A DNA stretch of 64,000 nt from assembly GCA_964597265.1 (NCBI GenBank), contig CAZQWJ010000002.1:10883-74882 (forward strand), read 5' to 3'. Numbering within the stretch: position 1 is the stretch's first letter; every line of letters begins with the position of its first letter. This document shows positions 38,537-47,462 of the stretch, in pieces. A model generated the notes under the pieces. That model ran no database searches. It was not told the origin of the DNA and worked only from the letters and a program-made list of their open reading frames with translations. The stretch is from CAZQWJ01 sp964597265 (GTDB lineage Bacteria > Patescibacteriota > 4484-211 > JAGQKX01). A program made the position numbers and the translations under genes.

Positions 38537-40084
38537 TCATTCTTCTTTGATGGTGATGGTAATCCTGTCAGATCGATGAGGCAACCGTTGCAACGACTGA
38601 GGGAATTTGGGGCGGATGAGTACACTGCCTTGGGTTACATGTTCGATATTTTTGATTATTTCTTCGGCCTCTTGTGGCTTCTTGCCCGTCAGTTGTTGTG
38701 CAAGTGCAGCAATATCAATGTCTGGAATGAGTAACGCTTCCACCGTCGCACGCACACGAGCTACTCCTTGCTCTGTTTGGTCCAAAAAACTGACAGTGAT
38801 GATTTGCTCCCCTTCAGCTAAGGTAAATCCCTCGGGAACGTTTTGCTCCATAAGAGCGAGTAACATGTCCTCCAAATCCTCCTGACTGTACACAAACCCC
38901 GACGCTCGCACCTTGGTCGTTACGGTAAAGTCTCTAGCCTCATCATCTATATCTCTGTTTACATTGTTATGTAGCGTTTGGGTCGTGATATGGTCTTCCA
39001 ACAGCTTCTCGCCAGTGGTATTCTGCTGCTGTAATCGTTCCCGCGCTTTGGTTACTAATTCCGCATTAAGACTTGTGATAGCTTGATCTACATCAGCCTG
39101 CGACACCACGGTGATCTCCTGAGTACTCCCGCCGGTGAACGATTGCGCATTCAGCCCTCTCATACCAGGATTGGTCGGAGAGGTACCATATGAACGTCCC
39201 TGCACCGTAAATGCCAAACCACCCGGAAGATTAAACAGTGTACCTGCATCAGACGCTTCAATCGCTATAGTAGCGGTCCCTGCGGTATAGAGTGTCTGAT
39301 TCTCATCCTCAGAGGAACTTTCTAATGGTGGCACGTCAACTGCTTGGGTAGAAACAAACGTCAATCCAGCTCCTTCTTGGTTGGCATTGACCGTGAAAAT
39401 CTGTCCAATCGGCAATGAAACCGTTGCTGTTGTCCAGTTATAGATAGTTAAAGTACCTTTGGCTTTTTCTCCAATTGTTTTGGCGCCAGTAGCATCAAAC
39501 GTCTTGGTCTCTTCTACCTCCGTAGTCTTGACGGTAGCGGGGATACTTCGAGAATTAGTGTCAGCTTGAGTTTGTTCTGGAACCAGTGATACTTCCACAT
39601 CCCGTTGAAGGGTCTTTTTGGAAACAAGTAGTGTTACCTCTGCCTGAGGCAAGTAATAGAAGGCAAACGCAAATGTACTACCGCCAACAAGCAGCATCAA
39701 TACCAAAATTACAATCAGAACTCGCGGGAATGTAAACATTTTTCGTAATGCAGGGAATCGCTTGGGTGCAGCGGTCTTAACCGGCACTGCTGAGGATTTT
39801 GCTTCAGGAGTTTCTGGCTTTGAGGCTACTGGCACTGGAGTCTTTTGTGCGACAGGCGCTGCAACCTGTGCTGTGGTATCTGGCATCTTCTGCTCGGTAG
39901 GTGAGAGTGTCAACTTTTTGCCGATACGCTGTGCCAACTCTTTAACCACTTCTTCGTTTGCCTCGTTCTGCCAAAACACCGACCCCTCGCCTATTTCAAG
40001 AGTAATGTCAGCATCGACACTTTCACGTATCTTGCGCAAAATATCAAATAGTGTGTCTTCGTTAGGACAATAAATCGTAGCCAT
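38537..40084 (-). CDS. Baseplate-J-like single-pass membrane protein
   Basis: 515 residues. Small N-terminal alpha/beta domain (about 1-60), Pro/Ala/Lys linker (about 65-110), one membrane helix (about 120-147), then a large extracytoplasmic part. Its middle resembles baseplate J/gp47-type beta domains: GTLTIYNWTTATVSLPIGQIFT, a VDVPP strand and GTATIAIEASDAGTLFNLPGG. Such proteins are common in candidate-phyla genomes without other phage genes. Its start overlaps the FtsA-like gene by 23 bases, suggesting translational coupling. Likely part of an envelope assembly; exact role unknown. Confidence 0.75.
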   Translation of the reverse strand: MATIYCPNEDTLFDILRKIRESVDADITLEIGEGSVFWQNEANEEVVKELAQRIGKKLTLSPTEQKMPDTTAQVAAPVAQKTPVPVASKPETPEAKSSAVPVKTAAPKRFPALRKMFTFPRVLIVILVLMLLVGGSTFAFAFYYLPQAEVTLLVSKKTLQRDVEVSLVPEQTQADTNSRSIPATVKTTEVEETKTFDATGAKTIGEKAKGTLTIYNWTTATVSLPIGQIFTVNANQEGAGLTFVSTQAVDVPPLESSSEDENQTLYTAGTATIAIEASDAGTLFNLPGGLAFTVQGRSYGTSPTNPGMRGLNAQSFTGGSTQEITVVSQADVDQAITSLNAELVTKARERLQQQNTTGEKLLEDHITTQTLHNNVNRDIDDEARDFTVTTKVRASGFVYSQEDLEDMLLALMEQNVPEGFTLAEGEQIITVSFLDQTEQGVARVRATVEALLIPDIDIAALAQQLTGKKPQEAEEIIKNIEHVTQGSVLIRPKFPQSLQRLPHRSDRITITIKEE

Positions 40085-41195
40085 AATACAACGACTCGTT
40101 CAGGAACGACTCCTGGACGCGTTCAACATGTGGAAAACTGGGAAATAACCCTTCTTTATTCCAAGGAAATGTTAACACTTTTGATTTTATTAATTCCAAT
40201 TTGGCGCCTTCACCAGCAAAATACAGCGTAGGCGGCAATGACTTGCTGTCAGACAATTTCTTCATAATCGGCACGAGTGACATAATAACGTTGGCGACTT
40301 CATCCTCCAGTGTCTCACGGGTACGAGCGGCTCGCTCGTGATCCAATGTTCCGTCTTCTAGAGATTCTTTGATCTTTTGCGCCTGGCCGTAGCTCACTTG
40401 CAAATCGTTGGTCAACCAATCAGTCCAATCATCACTGCCCATATTAATGGTACTGTTTTTGACCACCCGACGATTCTTGACCAACACCAATTCTATCGCC
40501 CGACCTCCGACATCAACCAGAACAAACGACTCTCGTTCTTGCCGCATTTTAAGTGTCCTGGCCACAGCAGTCTCCCACACCATGGTTATCTCCAACCCCA
40601 ACTGATTTCCAATGAGGTCCACTACTTTTTGAGCTTGATCGTCCCAATAGCCATGCAGTACAGTGCACTCCAAAGCCGTGCCCGTCATATCTATTGGCGT
40701 AGTGACCAGTGTATCATCGAGTTTATAATCTGTCACAATAGCGCCAAGATGCGTCCAGGGCTCTTTGCCAAGTGCTAATTTCTCCCACGCTGTTTGTGTG
40801 GTTTCTTCTTCAATGCGCTTGAGTAGCGTATCTAGTTCTTTTTGCGTGATTTGATCATCTGGTTTGGGACGCTGAACACGAATAGTCAAGCCGCTGTACT
40901 GCACACTATTGGCAGACATACCAAGGACAATATCAGCCGGCTGGCCACCTGCACTAATACTGACATGTTCCACTGTGCGAGCAATGACTTCAAGCACACC
41001 ATCTAGATCGTGGATTTGCCGCCCTCGCATCATCGTGCGTCCCAGTGGTTGCGTAGTACTCCCTACCACTTTTGGCTCCTGTTCCAGTGCAGACGGCAGT
41101 TGTATGGCAGATGTCTTGACCGAGTGTGTGCCAAGATCCACCAGCAGTACTAAGTCCTGCTCTTGGTTTTTGGAAAAACGTGAAAGTAAACCCAT
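40062..41195 (-). CDS. FtsA/PilM-like actin-fold ATPase
   Basis: 377 residues. Actin-fold nucleotide sites: phosphate-1 loop VLLVDLGTHSVKTSAI, an SHS2-like insert (about 75-180), phosphate-2 loop FVLVDVGGRAIELVLV and adenosine loop TLYFAGEGAKL. No C-terminal amphipathic helix typical of cell-division FtsA is obvious, so a PilM-like role as cytoplasmic partner of a membrane protein fits, here the overlapping baseplate-J-like gene. A TATTGT box ends four bases before ATG; no ribosome site. Confidence 0.8.
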   Translation of the reverse strand: MGLLSRFSKNQEQDLVLLVDLGTHSVKTSAIQLPSALEQEPKVVGSTTQPLGRTMMRGRQIHDLDGVLEVIARTVEHVSISAGGQPADIVLGMSANSVQYSGLTIRVQRPKPDDQITQKELDTLLKRIEEETTQTAWEKLALGKEPWTHLGAIVTDYKLDDTLVTTPIDMTGTALECTVLHGYWDDQAQKVVDLIGNQLGLEITMVWETAVARTLKMRQERESFVLVDVGGRAIELVLVKNRRVVKNSTINMGSDDWTDWLTNDLQVSYGQAQKIKESLEDGTLDHERAARTRETLEDEVANVIMSLVPIMKKLSDSKSLPPTLYFAGEGAKLELIKSKVLTFPWNKEGLFPSFPHVERVQESFLNESLYYGYDLLS

Positions 41196-41271
41196 ATCAA
41201 CAATACAATATTGTTATCAGTGTACCGCAAAATATACAGTGTGAAAAGGTAACGAAACATGCAGCATATGG

Positions 41272-41277
41272 TACAGT
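41272..41277 (+). promoter_or_regulatory. -10-like box before the malic enzyme
   Basis: TACAGT preceded by TGG (extended -10), seven bases before ATG 41285; no ribosome site, so a leaderless transcript is likely. Divergent from the FtsA-like gene. Confidence 0.5.
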
Positions 41278-41284
41278 AATACAC

Positions 41285-42457
41285 ATGGCTCACACTGCTG
41301 ACACGCTCGCCCGCGAAGCATTACACGCACACCAGTTACACAAAGGAAAAATAGCCCTGCACACCAAGACGTCTATCAACACCATTCAGGATTTGTCTTT
41401 GGCATATACTCCAGGTGTCGCTGCAGTATCCAAAGTTGTGGCGGATAACAAAGACCTTGTTTGGGAATATACTGCACGAGGCAATTGGGTAGCAGTGGTG
41501 TCTGACGGCTCCGCTGTTTTGGGATTGGGTAATATCGGTCCGCAAGCTGCGCTACCCGTTATGGAAGGTAAAGCTGTGCTTTTCAAAGAATTTGCCGACG
41601 TTGATGCATTTCCTATTGTTCTGGACACACAAGATCCTGACGAAATAATTCGCATTGTCACCGCATTGGCACCAGGTTTTGGCGGGATCAACTTGGAAGA
41701 TATTAGTGCCCCGAGGTGCTTTTACATAGAAAAGAAATTACAAGAACAGCTTGCGATTCCGGTCATGCACGACGATCAACATGGTACTGCTATTGTTGTT
41801 TTGGCTGGACTTCTTAATGCGCTCACGATTGTCCAAAAAAAGATTTCAGATGTTGTTATCGCGATCAATGGCGCTGGTGCAGCCGGCACCGCTATCGCCA
41901 ACATACTTGCCTCTCAAAATGCCAAAGACATTATCCTCGCAGATAGTCGAGGCATCATCTCTCGCCACCGTACCGATCTAAACCCTGAAAAACAAGCACT
42001 GCTACACTATACCAATGCTACCAATCGATCCGGTGGCATTGCGGATCTCTTGCAGCACGCTGATGTATTTATCGGCGTAAGCAAAGGCAACCTGGTCAAT
42101 GGATCTATGATACAAACTATGGCAGACAACCCCATCGTATTCGCCCTCGCAAACCCTGATCCCGAGATCCTGCCTGATGAGGCATATGCAGCTGGAGCAG
42201 TAGTAGTAGCGACTGGTAGAAGTGACCTTCCTAACCAAGTCAACAATGTATTGGCATTCCCTGGAGTTTTTCGAGGTGCTTTTGATGCACGGGCTCATGC
42301 TATCACCGAAGAGATGAAAATTGCTGCAGCACACGCCATAGCAGCATCCATTCCGCATCCATCCAAAGAACATATACTACCCAGCCCTTTGGACAAAACC
42401 GTGGCGCAGGCTGTAGCAAAAGCTGTCGCTAGTGTTGCCCCCAAAGATCGTTCATAA
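41285..42457 (+). CDS. NAD(P)-dependent malic enzyme
   Basis: 390 residues, the short bacterial form. Converts malate to pyruvate, CO2 and NAD(P)H. Signatures: DLSLAYTPGVAAVSK with the catalytic Tyr, VVSDGSAVLGLGNIGPQAALPVMEGKAVL containing the Lys, metal-binding NLEDISAPRCFYIE and HDDQHGTAI, then a Rossmann domain with NGAGAAGTAIANIL. ATG 41285 is chosen because an upstream extension would overlap the divergent FtsA-like gene. Converges with alaS, seven bases apart. Confidence 0.96.
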   Translation: MAHTADTLAREALHAHQLHKGKIALHTKTSINTIQDLSLAYTPGVAAVSKVVADNKDLVWEYTARGNWVAVVSDGSAVLGLGNIGPQAALPVMEGKAVLFKEFADVDAFPIVLDTQDPDEIIRIVTALAPGFGGINLEDISAPRCFYIEKKLQEQLAIPVMHDDQHGTAIVVLAGLLNALTIVQKKISDVVIAINGAGAAGTAIANILASQNAKDIILADSRGIISRHRTDLNPEKQALLHYTNATNRSGGIADLLQHADVFIGVSKGNLVNGSMIQTMADNPIVFALANPDPEILPDEAYAAGAVVVATGRSDLPNQVNNVLAFPGVFRGAFDARAHAITEEMKIAAAHAIAASIPHPSKEHILPSPLDKTVAQAVAKAVASVAPKDRS

Positions 42458-42464
42458 CAAGCAT

Positions 42465-44378
42465 CTAGGTTAATACGGCCTTTACGCGACGCATGCCACG
42501 GCCGATGCTTTCCTGTTTGGTTATTTTGAAAACGCCCAATTCTCCCGTATGCGTGACATGCGGGCCACCACAAAGTTCCATACTGTAAGGAGTGTCCTTG
42601 TCCGGGTCTGCGCCAATTGCGTAAACAGATACAGTGTCGGGATATTTTTCCTGAAAAAACGCCAAAGCGCCTTTGGCCAATGCGGAATCTTTGGGCATGG
42701 TTTTTTGGATAACAGGTAGATCCTCTTCTATTTTTGCATTGACAATCTGTTCCACCATTGCCACTTGTTCATCAGTCAATTTGTCCGGATGTGAAAAATC
42801 AAACCGTAATCGATCCTTGGTAATATTACTGCCGGTTTGTTGCACATGCTCGCCAAGCACCTCACGCAACGCTTTGTGTAGCAAGTGCGTTGCAGTGTGC
42901 AGGCGTGTAGTTTCTTGAGAATGATCCGCCAACCCTCCAGCAAAACGTCCGGCCGAAGCAGTGCGCGATTTTTCTTTGTGGGTTTGACTTGCGTTTATAA
43001 TTTCCTGTTCAACCTGCACTACTTGCTCGTCTGAAGTAAGAATGTTGTTTTTTCGTAAACGCGCCACGGTAGCGCTTGTTGGTAAACCGTATGTCTCGTA
43101 CATATAAAAGCCGAACTCACCTAACCCTTGTTGGTTACCATCAATCGTAACAACCGGCACGCCATCTTCTTCCCGCACTGTTTGTGCAACCTTATCAACA
43201 ATCCGTAATCCCTTGGTGAGTACACGTTTGAATGCCTGCTCTTCTTCCTGTAACAGCGTGATAATATCATCCGCTTGTTGGCGCATCTCAGGATATACGT
43301 CACCATAGTTGTTGATCACGGTTTCTGCCAACGCCGGTACAAACGGATGATTCATATCAAACCCAAGCTGTTCGCCATACTGCACCAACCGACGGATCAC
43401 CCGCCGCATTACATACCCCTGTTCTTTGTTGGAAGGCGTTATGCCATCCATGGCCATGAATACGCTGCTGCGTGTATGTTCGGCAACGATACGAAACGCC
43501 CTCACCTCCTCGGTCAATGGTAACGGTGTCCATTCGCCCGGAGTCTGACGTGGATAGGAACTGCCCGAAAGTTCTTCAATTTTCTCGATGATGGGCAAAA
43601 ACAACTCAGTCTGGTAATTGTCAGAGTACCCTTGCAGGGTAGCGATCGTGCGTTCTAGACCCATGCCGGTGTCAACGTTTTTCTGATCAAGCTCGGTGAA
43701 GTTGCCTTGCGCGTCTTTGGTGTATTGTGAAAACACATTGTTCCAGATCTCGACAAAACGCTCTGTATGCTTAAACGCTTCCCCCGGAGTTTCACCATCG
43801 ATTCCGCGTTCGGGCAAACGGTCAAAAAACATCTCACTATCCGGTCCGCACGGCCCGGTCAACCCTGCTGGTCCCCACCAGTTATCCTCTTTGCCCTGAG
43901 GAATAATTCGCTCTTCAGGGATGCCAAGCGACAGCCAGACATCTTTTGCCTCCTGGTCAAACGGTGCATCATCGTCTCCTTCAAATATGGTTACCCACAG
44001 GCGCTCAGGATCAATACCCAACTCCTCGGTCAAAAACTCATACGACCATGTGAGTGCTTCTTTTTTGAAATAATCACCTAACGACCAGTTCCCCAACATA
44101 TGAAACAACACATGATGAGAACTATCTCCGACGCTGTCATGAGCTGGTCCTTCCAAGTCGTTTGTTCGAATACATCGCTGTATCGATGCCAACCGCGTAC
44201 CTAACGGGTGTGGCTCACCTGCCAAATATTTTTCTATCGGCTGCACACCGGAGTTAACAAACAGTGTGGTTGGGTCTTCTTTGGGCACCAAATTGACGTT
44301 GGGCACAACCGCGTGCCCATGTTGTGCAAAAAAGTCTAGATATTTTTGTACAAAATCCCATGGACTGATAGTAAGCAT
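42465..44378 (-). CDS. alaS: Alanyl-tRNA synthetase, short form
   Basis: 637 residues against about 875 in E. coli. Catalytic core with motif 1-3 features (FVNSGVQPIEKYLAG, RIVAEHTRSSVFMAMDGITPSN, RRVIRRLVQYG), then an editing domain with the zinc ligands HxxxH in THLLHKAL and Cys-x3-His in ELCGGPHV. It stops just after the editing domain (IGRGMRRVKAVLT): the coiled coil and C-Ala/DHHA1 region is absent. Preceded by a T-box leader. Confidence 0.96.
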   Translation of the reverse strand: MLTISPWDFVQKYLDFFAQHGHAVVPNVNLVPKEDPTTLFVNSGVQPIEKYLAGEPHPLGTRLASIQRCIRTNDLEGPAHDSVGDSSHHVLFHMLGNWSLGDYFKKEALTWSYEFLTEELGIDPERLWVTIFEGDDDAPFDQEAKDVWLSLGIPEERIIPQGKEDNWWGPAGLTGPCGPDSEMFFDRLPERGIDGETPGEAFKHTERFVEIWNNVFSQYTKDAQGNFTELDQKNVDTGMGLERTIATLQGYSDNYQTELFLPIIEKIEELSGSSYPRQTPGEWTPLPLTEEVRAFRIVAEHTRSSVFMAMDGITPSNKEQGYVMRRVIRRLVQYGEQLGFDMNHPFVPALAETVINNYGDVYPEMRQQADDIITLLQEEEQAFKRVLTKGLRIVDKVAQTVREEDGVPVVTIDGNQQGLGEFGFYMYETYGLPTSATVARLRKNNILTSDEQVVQVEQEIINASQTHKEKSRTASAGRFAGGLADHSQETTRLHTATHLLHKALREVLGEHVQQTGSNITKDRLRFDFSHPDKLTDEQVAMVEQIVNAKIEEDLPVIQKTMPKDSALAKGALAFFQEKYPDTVSVYAIGADPDKDTPYSMELCGGPHVTHTGELGVFKITKQESIGRGMRRVKAVLT

Positions 44379-44585
44379 ATATACTCATTGTATCGTATAT
44401 GACCTATACGCCTTATACGATTTATAAAACAAAAAAGCCCTTGCTCTCGCAAGGGTCATTATGACGGTACCACCTTCTCTTTCACTCAGCCTGCTATTTC
44501 GGGCTTACCCGGAGAAGTTCGTCGGACGTTCCGATTCCTTCTCGCCTCAGGAGCGGCATATACCCCCGTCACCAGCATGTGTATT
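44379..44585 (-). promoter_or_regulatory. T-box riboswitch leader of alaS
   Basis: Minus strand, about 207 nt. The T-box core GGTGGTACC lies at 44466-44474 in the context GAAGGTGGTACCGTC, followed 10 nt later by the terminator, the normal antiterminator/terminator arrangement. Upstream are a Stem-III-like hairpin (CGGGTAAGCCCG) with the GAGTGAAAG block and a compact Stem I region in which GACG pairs with CGTC. GCC in TATATGCCGCTCC is a candidate alanine specifier, not proven. Uncharged tRNA-Ala would favour read-through into alaS. Confidence 0.88.
44431..44455 (-). terminator. Regulated terminator of the alaS T-box
   Basis: Minus strand CCCTTGC-GAGA-GCAAGGG followed by CTTTTTTG; a seven-base-pair stem with a GNRA tetraloop and a six-T run. 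Confidence 0.93.
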
Positions 44586-44591
44586 TTCGTG

Positions 44592-44597
44592 ATCATA
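44592..44597 (-). promoter_or_regulatory. Promoter of the alaS leader
   Basis: Minus-strand TATGAT preceded by TGG (extended -10); TTGTTT stands 18 bases upstream as a weak -35. Predicted start near 44585. Confidence 0.6.
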
Positions 44598-44647
44598 CCA
44601 TAGTGGTTTGATATGAAACAATATGCACATGGTAATCGGTCCAAACC

Positions 44648-45634
44648 CTACTCATTGTGATTTTTGAACACACTCCGTACGATTTCCTCAATTGGCGTAT
44701 CTTCTATAGTAAGGTCTGCCACAGGAAACTCCGCCAATAGTCGTGCAGCACGTTGCGAGGTTTCTGCACGCGGCACCTCCAATTCTACGCGAGGCAGGTC
44801 CATGGTTTTGATGTGACCAATTTCTGCCAGCTTCTCTCGAGAAATCCCCTCATCAGACGAAAAAACAACTTTCAGATGTTTATGTGTGGCATATTTTTCG
44901 ATTATTTGCTGCAGCGGCCCATCAAACCCCACGTGGCCCTGATCGATCATAATCACACGTTCACATAACTCTTTGATATCTCCCATGTAATGGCTTGTCA
45001 AAATGATCGTAGCTCCGTATTTTTTGTTATAGTCCTTGATAAACTCTCTCATCTTTTGTTGCATGACCACATCCAACCCTATTGTGGGCTCATCAAGAAA
45101 CAATACACGCGGCCGGTGCAAAAGCGCTGCGATGAGTTCAGCCTTCATACGCTGCCCCAGTGATAATTTTCTTACTTGTACCGTGAGATGATTTTCCATC
45201 TCAAGCATTGCTACCAAATCATCGCGCATTGCCTGAAACTGCTCGTCAGACACCTCATAAATCTCTTTGTTCAGATTGAACGATTCAATAGCTGGCAGAT
45301 CCCACCATAACTGATTCTTTTGTCCCATTACCAGGGAAAATTGTTTTTGGAATTCACTTTTGCGTTCCCATGGTACGAATCCCATAACAGACACAGTACC
45401 ACTTGTTGGATACAATAATCCTGACAACACCTTGAGTGTTGTGGTTTTGCCTGCACCATTAGGGCCGATGAACCCGATCAATTCTCCTTCCTCTATCGTA
45501 AAAGAAATATCATCCACGGCCTTGACTGTTTCGTAAGTACGCGCAAACAGGGATCGAATTGATCCGCCAAGCCCAGGATTTTTCTTATGAACCTGGTAGA
45601 ATTTGCTCAAACGATCTACTGAGATAATTGACAT
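44648..45634 (-). CDS. ABC-2 exporter ATP-binding protein (viologen-exporter type)
   Basis: About 328 residues from ATG 45634 (MSIISVDRLSKFY). Walker A GPNGAGKTT, Q loop VMGQKNQLWWDLP, signature KLSLGQRMK, Walker B VLFLDEPTIGLD, H loop TSHYMGD, then a regulatory C-terminal domain. The QKNQLWWDLP loop and length fit the group that pairs with two ABC-2 permeases like those at 46662-48249. ATG 45634 is preferred over 45652 because TACAAT (45641-45646) ends six bases before it. Confidence 0.92.
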   Translation of the reverse strand: MSIISVDRLSKFYQVHKKNPGLGGSIRSLFARTYETVKAVDDISFTIEEGELIGFIGPNGAGKTTTLKVLSGLLYPTSGTVSVMGFVPWERKSEFQKQFSLVMGQKNQLWWDLPAIESFNLNKEIYEVSDEQFQAMRDDLVAMLEMENHLTVQVRKLSLGQRMKAELIAALLHRPRVLFLDEPTIGLDVVMQQKMREFIKDYNKKYGATIILTSHYMGDIKELCERVIMIDQGHVGFDGPLQQIIEKYATHKHLKVVFSSDEGISREKLAEIGHIKTMDLPRVELEVPRAETSQRAARLLAEFPVADLTIEDTPIEEIVRSVFKNHNE

Positions 45635-45640
45635 AGAAGG

Positions 45641-45663
45641 ATTGTACTCCATTCATATACAAT
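45641..45663. promoter_or_regulatory. Divergent pair of leaderless -10 boxes
   Basis: Minus strand TACAAT (45641-45646), six bases before ATG 45634. Plus strand TACAAT (45658-45663), six bases before ATG 45670. Twelve-base-or-less separation means the two promoters overlap and their -35 regions lie in each other's gene. Confidence 0.6.
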
Positions 45664-45669
45664 ATGAGC

Positions 45670-46518
45670 ATGCGTTCGTTCGCTTTTACGCAGAACAACT
45701 TACGCCCCAGTCAGACGCATCGACAACCCGAGGATGTAGTGCTGTTAGAACAAGACGTGTTCTGTGTATGTGATGGTATTACACTGCTATTTCAGGATCC
45801 ATACCCGAATCCATCGCTAGCCTACGAAGCGTCCAATATTGCGGCACGAACTATCGGACAGACCCTGCTGGAAGCGATACAGCATCACCCTGATGGCATT
45901 CCTTCTCTTAGACAGGCCTTCACACAGGCGAATCAAGCAGTGCACGTATACAACAACAGTCTTGGATTGACCAATCAAACCGTTGACTTTATTACCAAAC
46001 AATATGCCGCCACTGTCTGCGCGTTTGGATATTATCATGGCAATACACTTTACTTTGGTCAACTCAACGATTGCGGTGTTATGGTTTTTGACCCGTATGG
46101 CAACAGGGAGGTCGATTTTACCCAGAACCAACAACCACTACGCAACCTCCTCGATCATAAGACAAACACAGGTGCATTTGAACCCGGAAGCAAAGAAGAG
46201 CATCTGTTTGTGAGAAAACATATCGTAAATAAACGTGATCTCACGTTTGAAGAGGAACCAATACTGTTTGGGGTCATGACTGGCGAACCAGAAGCAGAAC
46301 ACTTCTTTCACTATGGTGCCAGTCAGGTTTTTCCCGGACAGGTGGCCTTCTTTTATACCGATGGATTTTTGCCGTACGTGTATGGTGACGACTTCATCAC
46401 AACCATACGTTCAGATGATGATGAGTTTTCAGCTACACAAGCGTTTATCAAACAAAAAGAAGACACCGGCGATGAAGCCTACCTCAAGGAAAAATCTATC
46501 ATTATTCTCGTGTTTTGA
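45670..46518 (+). CDS. PP2C-like (PPM family) protein phosphatase
   Basis: 282 residues from ATG 45670. PPM-type metal motifs: VFCVCDGIT (metal Asp-Gly), a central ATVCAFGYYHGNTLYFGQLND where the usual GDS reads NDC, and FFYTDGFLP. The last motif, usually D(N/D)xT, reads EKSIII. The metal site is therefore partly altered and activity is uncertain. Soluble. It is placed between the two halves of an ABC-2 exporter, on the other strand, just before tRNA-Cys. Confidence 0.72.
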   Translation: MRSFAFTQNNLRPSQTHRQPEDVVLLEQDVFCVCDGITLLFQDPYPNPSLAYEASNIAARTIGQTLLEAIQHHPDGIPSLRQAFTQANQAVHVYNNSLGLTNQTVDFITKQYAATVCAFGYYHGNTLYFGQLNDCGVMVFDPYGNREVDFTQNQQPLRNLLDHKTNTGAFEPGSKEEHLFVRKHIVNKRDLTFEEEPILFGVMTGEPEAEHFFHYGASQVFPGQVAFFYTDGFLPYVYGDDFITTIRSDDDEFSATQAFIKQKEDTGDEAYLKEKSIIILVF

Positions 46519-46577
46519 GCGGTTGATGGCTGAGCAATGTTATAATACATCTGCCTTGGTGTAGATCAAAACAACAA

Positions 46578-46652
46578 GGCCCGGTGGCCAAGTGGTAAGG
46601 CATGAGTCTGCAAAACTCTTATACGGGGGTTCGATTCCCCCCCGGGCCTCCA
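46578..46652 (+). tRNA. tRNA-Cys (GCA)
   Basis: Acceptor GGCCCGG / CCGGGCC, D arm GGCC-AAGTGGTAA-GGC, anticodon loop CTGCAAA with GCA at 46610-46612, T arm GGGGG-TTCGATT-CCCCC, discriminator T and encoded CCA at 46650-46652. The discriminator U and GCA anticodon are the main Cys identity elements. The outer pair of the anticodon stem is T-T. Confidence 0.96.
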
Positions 46653-46661
46653 GAACATCCT

Positions 46662-47462
46662 CTAGCTACTCGCAGACGAATACCGGCTGATCATAGACTG
46701 CCACACTCGTATCAAGACAATCCAAAAACTAACTGCCAGGCCAATAGCACTCACCAGATACCACCAGTTGATTCCTTTCAATATCACACTTGTCGGAATA
46801 CTCGCTATGAAGACAACCGGAATTATGATAAAAAACGCTAATCGAAGCAGACCGGAAGCATATACAGTATGCGGGTTCTGGGCAAATCCAAGCAAATTTA
46901 CCGCAACCTCAGGCAAGAAGTGAGCGTTGATAAATATGAACGAAAGCGAACTTAGTATCACCAAACAACAGTATGCAATACTCATCCCACACACAACAAT
47001 GATGCTCGCCACCAGAACTGCTGACAATTGTAACGGTGTGCCTATCTGAATAAGCGCATATCCCATCAGAAAAAAGCCTGGAACTACAGATAAAAGGCTG
47101 GCAACATATGGCTGCGCAAACGTCAAACTAAAAAGAGAATGCAATGGCTTGACCAACACCATATCTATATCACCCTTTGCAATACGCTCTGGCAATATCC
47201 TCAGACTCCACACATAAAACAACGCAAGTAGTAGCTGAAAGACAACGATGTTCAGACCAACCAGAAACAATACCTCGTGATATGTCCAACCGGCCACGGT
47301 ATTAACATTGGCATAAATGACGTGAAAGAAGAATAACGTCCACACCATGTACCCTATCTCGACAAAGACCTCTACAAAAAAACTTGTACGATACATCATC
47401 GTCGTCATAAGCCCAAACTGCACATATTGAAGATAGATTCGTAGATATTTTTTAGCCACCAT
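46662..47462 (-). CDS. ABC-2 type permease subunit
   Basis: 266 residues from ATG 47462, which overlaps the upstream permease stop by 11 bases. Six predicted membrane helices, long first cytoplasmic segment (VQFGLMTTMMYRTSFFVEV), and the DIDMVLVKPLHSLF motif typical of this permease group. Works with the partner permease and the ATPase at 44648. Confidence 0.88.
   Translation of the reverse strand: MVAKKYLRIYLQYVQFGLMTTMMYRTSFFVEVFVEIGYMVWTLFFFHVIYANVNTVAGWTYHEVLFLVGLNIVVFQLLLALFYVWSLRILPERIAKGDIDMVLVKPLHSLFSLTFAQPYVASLLSVVPGFFLMGYALIQIGTPLQLSAVLVASIIVVCGMSIAYCCLVILSSLSFIFINAHFLPEVAVNLLGFAQNPHTVYASGLLRLAFFIIIPVVFIASIPTSVILKGINWWYLVSAIGLAVSFWIVLIRVWQSMISRYSSASS

Noticed and set aside
38537..40084. 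Baseplate-J similarity as evidence for a prophage
   Set aside because: No tail, capsid, terminase or integrase genes nearby; neighbours are cell-envelope and DNA genes, and such proteins occur widely in candidate-phyla genomes.
41126..41284. Longer N-terminus for the malic enzyme
   Set aside because: The extension overlaps the divergent FtsA-like gene and adds 53 residues unlike the family; ATG 41285 starts directly at the conserved region.
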